Assembly: GCA_964493635.1 (NCBI GenBank)
Contig: CAZBOW010000004.1
Coordinates: forward strand, 54,479-118,478
Length of the DNA: 64,000 nucleotides
DNA from: OLB6 sp964493635
Lineage (GTDB): Bacteria; Bacteroidota; Ignavibacteria; Kapaibacteriales; Kapaibacteriaceae
Direction of reading: 5' to 3'
The notes under the pieces are model-generated. The model saw only the letters and a list, made by a program, of their open reading frames with translations, did no database searches and was not told the origin of the DNA. Of this stretch, positions 27,503-35,323 are shown piece by piece. The position numbers and the translations under genes were made by a program. Within the stretch, counting starts at the first letter, position 1; each line of letters starts with the position of its first letter.

Positions 27503-28073
27503 GTGGCGCTCGTGGCTGGTTAATGCACTAACAACATACCGGCACCGATATCCGGCCGAATCTACAACGATCGAAGCGATGCTGGAGTTCATTATGGACG
27601 AACCTGGCTGCTTTGACCGCTCCACTATCAAGGGGCACCTGACGGGGTCGGCCTGGCTGGTTGATCCCGAACACCAGTCCGTGCTTCTCACCCACCATCG
27701 GAAGCTGAATCGGTGGCTTCAGCTGGGAGGCCATGCCGATGGAGAGGGGAATCTGCTGGCCGTAGCCCTAACGGAAGCCAGGGAAGAGTCGGGAATCAAC
27801 CACGTTGTGCCCATTAGCGCCGAGATCTTCGATGTGGACATCCACACCATTCCGGCACGTGAAGACGATCCGGAACATCTTCACTTCGATGTACGTTTCT
27901 TGGTGCAGGCGATGCATACGCAGCACGTTGTCAGCGACGAGTCGCATGATCTTGCCTGGGTTCACGTCAACGCCATCGACGAGTACACCACGGAGCCGTC
28001 CATGCAACGTATGGCGATGAAGTGGCGCCACCTTCTTGGGAGTTCCTACGATGACCAACGCCCCGGCAGATAA
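27483..28073 (+). CDS. Nudix hydrolase
   Basis: Hydrolyses a nucleoside diphosphate-linked compound; substrate unknown. It has 196 residues. The Nudix box spans GGHADGEGNLLAVALTEA and continues REESGI, keeping the REESG core, though the spacing is a variant of G-x5-E-x7-REUxEExGU. The ATG at 27483 or the ATG at 27501 may be used; the latter forms CATG with the msrB start codon on the other strand. The downstream SRPBCC gene overlaps its stop. Confidence 0.85.
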   Translation: MNRSIDMWRSWLVNALTTYRHRYPAESTTIEAMLEFIMDEPGCFDRSTIKGHLTGSAWLVDPEHQSVLLTHHRKLNRWLQLGGHADGEGNLLAVALTEAREESGINHVVPISAEIFDVDIHTIPAREDDPEHLHFDVRFLVQAMHTQHVVSDESHDLAWVHVNAIDEYTTEPSMQRMAMKWRHLLGSSYDDQRPGR

Positions 28074-28554
28074 ACTGGAGATGAAACAGGCGAAGAAACC
28101 ACAGTATCGGTATTCGCGCTCGGTTGTGATCAACGCACCGATCGACGATGTTTTCCATTTCCACGACAACACCGACAATCTCCTGAAGATTACGCCACCG
28201 TCCATCAAGGTGGCCATCGAGAGTCGTGGCACGCCAGGATTGGGATATGAGGTCCGCCTTCGTGTGCGCCAGTTCGGTGTGATGACGATGAACTGGCATG
28301 TGAGAATCACGGAGTATGTGGCACCGACGCGCATGGTCGACGAACAAGTCCACGGACCCTTTACGCTGTGGCGCCAAATCCGGGACTTGCGGACGGTGCC
28401 GGGCGGCACAGAGCTGTGCGATACGGTCGAGTACTCCGTGCCATTCGGAATCCTTGGTCGTCTTGCCAACCAGTTGGTGATTCACCGAGAAATCACGCGG
28501 ATGTTCGCGCACCGACAGCAGGCAACCAAGCAGCTACTCGAGGCTACGGTCTGA
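28051..28554 (+). CDS. SRPBCC-superfamily ligand-binding protein
   Basis: A 167-residue protein of the START/Bet v1-like SRPBCC fold (also seen in CPBP and YfcH-associated proteins). The opening YSRSVVINAPIDDVFHFHDN and the block LRVRQFGVMTMNWHVRITEY are typical of this superfamily of hydrophobic-pocket proteins. The ATG at 28051 lies 22 bases inside the Nudix gene, so the two are coupled. The ligand is not deducible. The 3' end overlaps the convergent solute-binding protein gene by 21 bp. Confidence 0.8.
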   Translation: MTNAPADKLEMKQAKKPQYRYSRSVVINAPIDDVFHFHDNTDNLLKITPPSIKVAIESRGTPGLGYEVRLRVRQFGVMTMNWHVRITEYVAPTRMVDEQVHGPFTLWRQIRDLRTVPGGTELCDTVEYSVPFGILGRLANQLVIHREITRMFAHRQQATKQLLEATV

Positions 28555-29619
28555 TTCAATACGGGCAACGGCCCGTCGGGCATCGTCGACGATCACCCGC
28601 AGGTGCTCGGTTGACGGCGACCGCACGGCTGCTTCAATCATCGCCTCCACCACCGGCTCGATTTCCAGGAGCCGAGGATTGATGGGTAGGTAGACGGACT
28701 GACGCAACGTTGTTAAAAACCCTGCATGAAGACTGGTTTGCTGGAATGTTGTGTCGGTCCACACCTGGCTGCCGATGGGAACACCGGCGTCGGAGATGTT
28801 CTGGCAGAACCACCGCGCTTGCGCATAGCTGGCGAGCCAATGGGTGAGGGAATCGGCGAGAATGCGGTTGGCTGTCGAGCGCGAGATGGCCAGGACATCG
28901 GCATTGCGAATGGATCGCAATGGTCGCACATGGGCGCGGAGGGCCCCGGCTCGCGGAATCATCCACGGACCCGTCCATAGGTAGTGAATCTCACCACGCA
29001 ACCAGCGATCATCTAACTGTCGGGATGGTTCGGCAATGCCGAAGGCTTGCACCGTGTCGCGGAGCACGCGTAGTGCACGGATGAGATTGTCATCCATGGT
29101 AGCGGAGATCGGCATTCGAAGCATAAAGTCCGGAGCACCAAACTCCCAAAGGAACGGAAGCGACCGCTTGAGGACGTTGTGCGGATCTTGCACGGCAATG
29201 CCAAGTTCAAACCGGTGTGGCGAAGAGGGATGCACCAGCAGGGCCCGACAGTTTTGCACCCAGAGGCGTCCAGCCCCCTGCACTACGGAGTCATCGGTAT
29301 GAACTGGGCTACAGGCAGCAAAGACACCGGCACGGTGGAACTCGGCAAACCAATCCAAACCAAGGTGAACGATGTCGGGTTGCGTTCCGGCATTAAAGGC
29401 CAGTTGCAGCTTTTGTTTTCCGTCCGACCACGCCAAGGCCGTTGCCTCGATCTGTACGTCTGGATGTTCACGCATGTAGCGCTGCAGAAGTTCATCGAGC
29501 ACGACCTGCTGCGCCGGTTCCGACCAGAAATGCCAGATGGTGACCACGTGCTTGCTGTCCGACGTGCAGCCGGCGATGATGCCCAGCGCCAGCAACCACC
29601 ATTTACCGCGCAACAACAA
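28534..29619 (-). CDS. Extracellular solute-binding lipoprotein (ABC sugar type)
   Basis: Family 1 solute-binding protein, about 361 residues. The N-terminus reads LALGIIAGC, a lipobox, followed by VVTIWHFWSEPAQQVVLDEL, the usual opening of sugar-binding proteins. The ATG further upstream would place 40 basic residues before the signal, so I take TTG at 29619 with GAGG just upstream. This start overlaps the mrdA stop by 17 bases. No permease or ATPase gene is nearby, so it is an orphan. It may serve envelope or polysaccharide metabolism given its operon, but that is inference. Confidence 0.75.
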   Translation of the reverse strand: MLLRGKWWLLALGIIAGCTSDSKHVVTIWHFWSEPAQQVVLDELLQRYMREHPDVQIEATALAWSDGKQKLQLAFNAGTQPDIVHLGLDWFAEFHRAGVFAACSPVHTDDSVVQGAGRLWVQNCRALLVHPSSPHRFELGIAVQDPHNVLKRSLPFLWEFGAPDFMLRMPISATMDDNLIRALRVLRDTVQAFGIAEPSRQLDDRWLRGEIHYLWTGPWMIPRAGALRAHVRPLRSIRNADVLAISRSTANRILADSLTHWLASYAQARWFCQNISDAGVPIGSQVWTDTTFQQTSLHAGFLTTLRQSVYLPINPRLLEIEPVVEAMIEAAVRSPSTEHLRVIVDDARRAVARIESDRSLE

Positions 29620-31504
29620 AGGGGCCTCGAATCGTATCGCGTGGGGCGGAGGGAGTTGCCGGTGTTGCCGCCGGCCGTGTTGTGTCGGCCGAGCGCATTG
29701 GCGTGCCCTTCGTCTTGAGTGGGGCAACACCTTCTGGCCACACATCGTTGAGGTAGTAGTTGATCAAATCGCGCGCAATGGGGGCAGCTACCGTTGATCC
29801 AAAACCAGCATTCTCCACCATGGAGCAGATGACGATGGTTGGTTGATCTGCCGGGGCATAGGCAACGAACCACGAGTGATCTTTGCCGTGGGGATTTTCA
29901 GCTGTACCGGTCTTTCCACACACGACGGTGGTAGGGAGCTTCACGTTGCCTGCAGTACCTCCGGGCTCGTTGACTACCTTATACATCCCGCGCTGAACAA
30001 CAGCCATGGTAGCCGGGGAAATCTTCAGATCGACAGCGTCGTAGCCGACCACCGTCTTTTTTCGGAGAACAGCATTGTAGATCGATCGCACGGCATGGGG
30101 CTGGTACAACGTCCCACCGTTGGCCAGAGCCGCAGCATACCGTGCCATCTGCAACGGTGTTACAGTGATCTCACCTTGCCCGATACCCCAGTTTGCCGCG
30201 GCATACTTACTCCATCCGCCCTTACCCCAGCGCCGGTCCATGAAGGCCGTGCTCGGCACCAAGCCGACCGCTTCCTCACTGATGTCGGCGCGTGTTTTGT
30301 GTCCAAACTGAAACTTGTCGGCCCACTTCTTCATCAGGTCCGGTCCCAACTTCATCCCACAGTTGGCAAAAAACACATTGCACGACACCTGAATGGCATG
30401 GTCAACCGTAATCGGGCCGTGCGCTCCGTGGCACGCCATCGACCGATTTCCGTAGTAGTAGGCCCCAGAACAAGAGATGCGCGTTTGAGGTGTGATCAGG
30501 CCCTCTTCAAGACACGCTATTGCCACCAGCATTTTCCAGATTGATCCCGGGGGATAGTTCGGCATACTGGCCCGGTTGAATAGTGGCTTCTCGGGGTCGG
30601 CAGACAGCTTGTTGTAGTAGCCTCGGGTTGTACGACCTGTCAGTTCCCGAAGGTCGAAGTCTGGCATGCTCGCAAAGGCAAGGATCTCGCCATTTCGGGG
30701 ATCGAGTGCAACCACCGCACCACGTTTGCCCTGCAGTAGGCGCTCGGCTAACGACTGGAGGTTTGCATCGATGCCTAGGTAGAGATCGAAACCCTCCTTG
30801 GCAGGAATATCACTGCGACCATTGTTGAAGCTAGCCACACGCTGACCGCGATTGTTGACAGCAACAAACTCATAGCCCTTTTGACCACGAATGTAGGTTT
30901 CGTAGCTGCTTTCTAGGCCAATCTTCCCGGTGATGTCGCCGGGGTCGTACATATCGCCCAACCGTTGGAGTTCCCGATCGTTTACCTCACGCGTGTAGCC
31001 CAACAGGTGCGCACCATTGCCGTCGAAATTGTAGAAGCGCTTGGGATCGGTGATGACGTCGACACCAGGCAGCCACTCGCGCTGTTCCTCGATCATGGCC
31101 AGAACGTCGATGGTAATGTCCCGACCGTCCTTGATCTTGTAGGGACTGAAGCGATTGAGCCGTGCCGCCTTGGCAACATCGGCCTTTACCGACGAGTCGG
31201 ATACGCCAAGGATGCGCGCCAAGCGTGTGAGTGATTCCTCGGTTACGTCGTAGGGAGTTACAATCACCGAAAAGCCCCCTACATTCTGAACCATCGGCGT
31301 TCCGTGGCGATCGAACATCAGGCCGCGAAATGGTTCCACCTTGATCTGTTTGATAGCCTGAGCTTCAGCTTTCAGCCGGTAGTCGCCACCCTGAATAATC
31401 TGCAAGTATCCAAGCCGCACAACAAACACACTGACAATAGCCAACACGGCATACCGCAACATGCGCTGACGGGAAACAGATCCGAATTGATCATCACCAA
31501 TCAT
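29603..31504 (-). CDS. mrdA: Penicillin-binding protein 2 (peptidoglycan transpeptidase)
   Basis: Elongation-specific transpeptidase of the Rod complex; 633 residues with one N-terminal membrane anchor (LAIVSVFVVRLGYLQII). The dimerisation domain begins near VEPFRGLMFDRHGTPM. The active-site triad is SIWK (after NYPPG), SCN (in QVSCNVFFANCG) and KTG (in VCGKTGTAENPHG). In most relatives mrdA is followed or preceded by mre genes or rodA; here it sits behind an O-antigen ligase-like gene, with ATGA overlap at 31501-31504. Confidence 0.95.
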   Translation of the reverse strand: MIGDDQFGSVSRQRMLRYAVLAIVSVFVVRLGYLQIIQGGDYRLKAEAQAIKQIKVEPFRGLMFDRHGTPMVQNVGGFSVIVTPYDVTEESLTRLARILGVSDSSVKADVAKAARLNRFSPYKIKDGRDITIDVLAMIEEQREWLPGVDVITDPKRFYNFDGNGAHLLGYTREVNDRELQRLGDMYDPGDITGKIGLESSYETYIRGQKGYEFVAVNNRGQRVASFNNGRSDIPAKEGFDLYLGIDANLQSLAERLLQGKRGAVVALDPRNGEILAFASMPDFDLRELTGRTTRGYYNKLSADPEKPLFNRASMPNYPPGSIWKMLVAIACLEEGLITPQTRISCSGAYYYGNRSMACHGAHGPITVDHAIQVSCNVFFANCGMKLGPDLMKKWADKFQFGHKTRADISEEAVGLVPSTAFMDRRWGKGGWSKYAAANWGIGQGEITVTPLQMARYAAALANGGTLYQPHAVRSIYNAVLRKKTVVGYDAVDLKISPATMAVVQRGMYKVVNEPGGTAGNVKLPTTVVCGKTGTAENPHGKDHSWFVAYAPADQPTIVICSMVENAGFGSTVAAPIARDLINYYLNDVWPEGVAPLKTKGTPMRSADTTRPAATPATPSAPRDTIRGPFVVAR

Positions 31505-32838
31505 GGAGAGATATGTTGATCGTTAGGGGTGGACAAACTGCGCTGACGCGAAACAATCGACACGAGGGCAAACACAACGGCAAACAGAACATTTCCGTAC
31601 CGTTGATCGAAGAAGCCCGCCGTGAGAATGGTTAGATAGAGCGTCGGTAAAAATAAGCCGATACCGATGGCCACCGAACGGATCAACGGCGTCATCCGAG
31701 CCGATGCTGGATCTCTCCATGCCGCCCAGGTATGCTCGACGGACTTCCACGAGAACGCGATAATGAAACTGAACAGGATCAGCGACAGGGGAATACCGTA
31801 CTTGAACATTGCGCTGACGTAGCCGATGTGGATGAAGGACTTCTGCCACGTGAATTGCGAGATGGGATCCCATGCAAGCAGCTCCGCGCGGAGGCCATTG
31901 CCACCCAGTGGATACATGCGGATATACTGCTCGGCGGCCTCTGCTTCGATCAGACGTGTCTCGAAGGAATAGTCGCCCCCTGTGAGTTGCGTCGAACTGG
32001 TGATACGATCCTCAATCAACCGCAGTCCGATCTGCGTGATACGTGGCGCAACGATCGTACCAGCCAGATAGGCTGCTCCTACAATGAGGGTTGTTGCGGC
32101 TACGTAGCGAATGCGCTGCGGCCACCGAAGGAAGACAACCAGAGCGACAAGCGACATTCCCGTGGGGATCCACAGCGACCGCGTAAAGGACTGAATCAGG
32201 CCACCGGCATTGATCAGAACCAATCCGGTCAGCAGGAGCTTAGTCCAGCGCGATCGGACATGAAACAGAACGGACGTACCTAGCAGGATGGCCAAGACAA
32301 ACACGGGACCAAACAAACGGCTTCGAGAGGCTAGGATCTGGTAGGCGTACACCAGCCCACTTCCGGTACGCGTAAGGTAGTGGTAGGCCGACAGTCCGGC
32401 AGCCTCCAGGGAGGCGATCGCAAGAAGAACAAGAAGTTGCCGTAGGGATCGTTCACTGTGGCCAAACACGTCCCGAAGCGGAAAGTAGTAGAGCATCAGC
32501 AACAGCACGGCCCATTCGCTCATCCAGTCCAGCAGCTCGACGTCATTCAACAAGGCGATGCCAACATTGAGGACGGACAATGCCAGAAACAGCACCAGAA
32601 GGAAGTCGCCCCACCAGTGCAGAAGCTTCTTCCCCGTGGCAAGAGCGTGTACCAACCACACACTGAGGGAGCCCAGAATGTACACGGCAAGAATCACCTC
32701 GGACACGCTCAGCCCCTTGCCCGTATCGAACAGGAAGAAGGGAAAGGCCAGGATGACACTGCCCAGCCATACCTTGGGCCATTTGGGCCAGTTGGGCCAG
32801 TCGGGCCGCGCTATCATGCGTGCATCAGACGTTGGCAT
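31501..32838 (-). CDS. O-antigen ligase/polymerase-like membrane protein (Wzy_C/WaaL family)
   Basis: Polytopic inner-membrane protein of 445 residues with about 12 hydrophobic segments and a large periplasmic loop in the C-terminal half (around DRITSSTQLTGGDYSFETR and YPLGGNGLRAELLAWD), the arrangement of Wzy/WaaL enzymes that polymerise or transfer polysaccharide. It is not RodA/FtsW: the family signature of SEDS proteins is absent. The N-terminus has a WPNWPKWPK stretch from a 9-bp repeat. An ATG at 32817 is an alternative start. The start overlaps the wzz-like gene by 14 bases. Confidence 0.8.
   Translation of the reverse strand: MPTSDARMIARPDWPNWPKWPKVWLGSVILAFPFFLFDTGKGLSVSEVILAVYILGSLSVWLVHALATGKKLLHWWGDFLLVLFLALSVLNVGIALLNDVELLDWMSEWAVLLLMLYYFPLRDVFGHSERSLRQLLVLLAIASLEAAGLSAYHYLTRTGSGLVYAYQILASRSRLFGPVFVLAILLGTSVLFHVRSRWTKLLLTGLVLINAGGLIQSFTRSLWIPTGMSLVALVVFLRWPQRIRYVAATTLIVGAAYLAGTIVAPRITQIGLRLIEDRITSSTQLTGGDYSFETRLIEAEAAEQYIRMYPLGGNGLRAELLAWDPISQFTWQKSFIHIGYVSAMFKYGIPLSLILFSFIIAFSWKSVEHTWAAWRDPASARMTPLIRSVAIGIGLFLPTLYLTILTAGFFDQRYGNVLFAVVFALVSIVSRQRSLSTPNDQHISP
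32774..32809 (-). repeat. 9-bp tandem repeat in the ligase gene
   Basis: Four units on the plus strand, TTGGGCCAT, TTGGGCCAG (twice) and TCGGGCCGC, encode a Trp-Pro-rich N-terminus (DWPNWPKWPK) on the minus strand. Confidence 0.75.
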
Positions 32839-33949
32839 TCATCATGGTACGGTAGGCCCGAATGGCCAGTAGAATGATCATCGTGAGGATCCCGATACCA
32901 AGGCCGGCACCAGCGGAGATCAGTGCTCGTTTCGGACGATCCTTCTTCTCGGCGGGAATTGGTGTGTCCACGACCAACAGCGACGGTGTCGACTTCATCT
33001 GGTCCAGCTGAGCCTGTTCGAGCGATGGCATCAGAAAGGACTTCAACTTCGCGTGGGCTTCAAAGTCTCCCAAGATTCTCATATATCGTGCGCCGATACC
33101 TGCCGCGTCCGTGATTGCAAAGTCGCCTGCCAATCCCGGAGTGCGAAGCATGGATTCGGTGCGCTTTTTCAGATCGTCGACCATTGTTCGCTGAGCGCGA
33201 ACCTGGGCATCCTGCGGCCCGTAGCTGGTTTCCAGCAAACCCAAGATCGTTTCCTGCTGCAGCAGGTTCGCCTTTGCCTCGGCAATGGCCGTCGCCGACG
33301 CCTTTGCCTGATCCTCGGGCGAAAACATCAGGTAGGTGCGCGAATAATACTGCAACGAGTCTGTGAGGGCATCTAACGTAGAATCAATGAGGCCAATCCG
33401 ACCACGCAGGTAGCCATAGGTCTTTGCCGCATCCTGACGGTGAATATCGTTGGCAATGCCGTTGGCATAGTCGACGTATGCCTGGCACATCGTTGCGGCC
33501 TTGACTGAGTCGCGACTCCAGATGGAAATCTCGTAGTTACCCTCGGCGTGGAGTTCCACGTCCAGATTATCCTCGAACTCCTTCCGGACGTCTTTCATCG
33601 GCTTGTCTTCCAGCTCGTATTCACGGCGCAGGTCAAAGCGGGCAATCATTGAATCTTGGATCTGGCGTGTGAAGAAAATCAGCACGAACTCGTACTGCTC
33701 TCCACCACCGCCACTGAGCTTCGACAATCCGAAATCCTTCAGCGCCGAACCCAGACCTCCCGCAGCACCGCCGAGTAATCCCTGATCACTGGTAGCCGGA
33801 ACACAGTTGATGGTTGACTTGAAGTAGTTCGGGAGGGTACGTGTATAGAGGTACGTGCCAATAGCCACGGCGGCCGTGATACCGATCAGCAGCCATTTGT
33901 AGCGAAGGAGATACCGGATCGTTTCGGCAGTTGGAAAGGAGTTCGACAT
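32825..33949 (-). CDS. Wzz-type polysaccharide chain-length determinant
   Basis: Inner-membrane polysaccharide copolymerase of 374 residues. It has a first membrane helix (LLIGITAAVAIGTYLYTRTL), a long periplasmic coiled-coil region (about 60-320) and a final helix (LISAGAGLGIGILTMIILLA), the usual topology of Wzz without a cytoplasmic kinase domain. It lies directly before the ligase-like gene. The ATG at 33949 is the only start that places the first helix near the N-terminus; a longer frame opening at 34396 is spurious. Confidence 0.85.
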   Translation of the reverse strand: MSNSFPTAETIRYLLRYKWLLIGITAAVAIGTYLYTRTLPNYFKSTINCVPATSDQGLLGGAAGGLGSALKDFGLSKLSGGGGEQYEFVLIFFTRQIQDSMIARFDLRREYELEDKPMKDVRKEFEDNLDVELHAEGNYEISIWSRDSVKAATMCQAYVDYANGIANDIHRQDAAKTYGYLRGRIGLIDSTLDALTDSLQYYSRTYLMFSPEDQAKASATAIAEAKANLLQQETILGLLETSYGPQDAQVRAQRTMVDDLKKRTESMLRTPGLAGDFAITDAAGIGARYMRILGDFEAHAKLKSFLMPSLEQAQLDQMKSTPSLLVVDTPIPAEKKDRPKRALISAGAGLGIGILTMIILLAIRAYRTMMNANV

Positions 33950-33978
33950 GAGCTCTGCAGCGAATGGTACAAGCTTCT

Positions 33979-34010
33979 CAAAGATACGGTGATCCGGTGC
34001 GTTAACTTTG
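33979..34010. promoter_or_regulatory. Divergent TAnnTTTG promoters between wzz and the glycosyltransferase
   Basis: CAAAGATA at 33979-33986 is TATCTTTG on the minus strand (about 30 bases before the wzz ATG). TAACTTTG at 34003-34010 on the plus strand ends five bases before the glycosyltransferase ATG at 34016, which therefore should be leaderless. Both are exact -7 matches. Confidence 0.55.
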
Positions 34011-34015
34011 CCCGT

Positions 34016-35323
34016 ATGAATGACGTTCAGGTTCCACAGTCCGTCGTGGTTGTGCTCTCGAGGATTCCCCAGGAGCCCTTCGACGGGGCGATGGTGACGG
34101 TCAGTCGCACGCTCACCGGACTGCGGAATGCAGGGAGCCATGTTACGCTCCTTGCCCTGAATCCCGCCAAACACCGCAGTACCGTGGAACAGGCGGGGCT
34201 GTACGCAGATACCAGCTCGCTGTTCGACATCGATACCCGTGTTACGGTGCAGGGGGCTCTTCGCGCCCTGGTCCGTCGTGGCGAACCCGTGGCAACCGAC
34301 CTTCCGACGGCATCCTACCAGATCCAGCGGTTCTTCTCGGCCAGGATGTTCCAGGCACTCCTTGAGCGGTGCCGACAACCCGTCGACCTGATCCATTTCG
34401 ATGGCCTACCCATGGCGTGGTATGGCGTCGCACTTCAGCAGGTACTGGGCGAGGCCTGCCCTCCGTGGATCTATCGTGGTCACAATGCTGAGTACCGGAT
34501 CCTTGAGCAACAGGCACGCAATGCTGTACGTCCGGCCTGGCAGCGATGGTACTATCGGTTGCTGGCGGCCCAGACTCGCCGCTTTGAACAGGCCATCATC
34601 GCGCGGGCGCCTGCCGTAGCAACCGTCTCGGACACGGACACGCAGGTTCTTTCCCAGCTCGTGTCGTCCTTGTCGGAGTCATCGGAGTCAGCGGCCACCA
34701 TCCGCACGGTACGTCCCGGCTTTGATGTTGCGCCACACCTGCACCGTGCATCAGTGGCGCAACCCCGCACCCACCTTGGGTTCCTGGGTTCCTTGGAGTG
34801 GGAGCCCAATATTGAGGGATTGGAGTGGTTTGTGCATCACGTATGGCCCCGCATCCGCAGAACCATTCCGGAGGCACGGCTCACGATTGCCGGCCGCGCA
34901 CCCGGTGAGCGCGTGTATGCCTTGCAGTCTGCAGAAGGTGTGGAGGTGAAGGGGCCGGTGGAGTCCGCCTCGGAGTTTCTGCAATCCGTAGATGTGGTGA
35001 TTGCTCCGGTGTTAAGTGGCAGCGGTATTCGCATGAAACTTCTTGAGGGAATGGCCAACGGTTGCGCCATCGTGACAACCTCCAGCGGGGCCGAGGGTCT
35101 GCCGCTCGTGTCTGGCCACCACGTCATCATTGCCGACGATCCAGCCGACTATGCCCAGTCCTGTGTGATGCTGGTCCAAGACCCGCGCCGGGCCAGGATG
35201 ATGGGGGAGCACGGCCGCCAGCTGATCACCGAACAGTTCTCATGGGACAGCAGTATGCGCGCCCTTCTGGATACCTACTCGGCTGCCAAAGCCTTCAGGC
35301 GCTCTATCTCGTCACGAAGGTAG
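34016..35323 (+). CDS. GT4-family glycosyltransferase
   Basis: GT-B glycosyltransferase of 435 residues. The C-terminal domain shows LGFLGSLEWEPNIEGLEWFV, then SGSGIRMKLLEGMANGCAIV and the E-x7-E region typical of GT4. A short serine-rich repeat (SLSESSESA) occurs from two 9-bp copies at 34673-34690. It is divergent from the wzz-ligase operon, so it probably serves the same polysaccharide. Its 3' end overlaps uvrB by 49 bp. The start is set by the promoter position five bases upstream. Confidence 0.85.
   Translation: MNDVQVPQSVVVVLSRIPQEPFDGAMVTVSRTLTGLRNAGSHVTLLALNPAKHRSTVEQAGLYADTSSLFDIDTRVTVQGALRALVRRGEPVATDLPTASYQIQRFFSARMFQALLERCRQPVDLIHFDGLPMAWYGVALQQVLGEACPPWIYRGHNAEYRILEQQARNAVRPAWQRWYYRLLAAQTRRFEQAIIARAPAVATVSDTDTQVLSQLVSSLSESSESAATIRTVRPGFDVAPHLHRASVAQPRTHLGFLGSLEWEPNIEGLEWFVHHVWPRIRRTIPEARLTIAGRAPGERVYALQSAEGVEVKGPVESASEFLQSVDVVIAPVLSGSGIRMKLLEGMANGCAIVTTSSGAEGLPLVSGHHVIIADDPADYAQSCVMLVQDPRRARMMGEHGRQLITEQFSWDSSMRALLDTYSAAKAFRRSISSRR

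Noticed and set aside
33950..34396. N-terminal extension of the Wzz-like protein to 34396
   Set aside because: The extension runs across the divergent glycosyltransferase start and both promoter boxes and places the first membrane helix far from the N-terminus.
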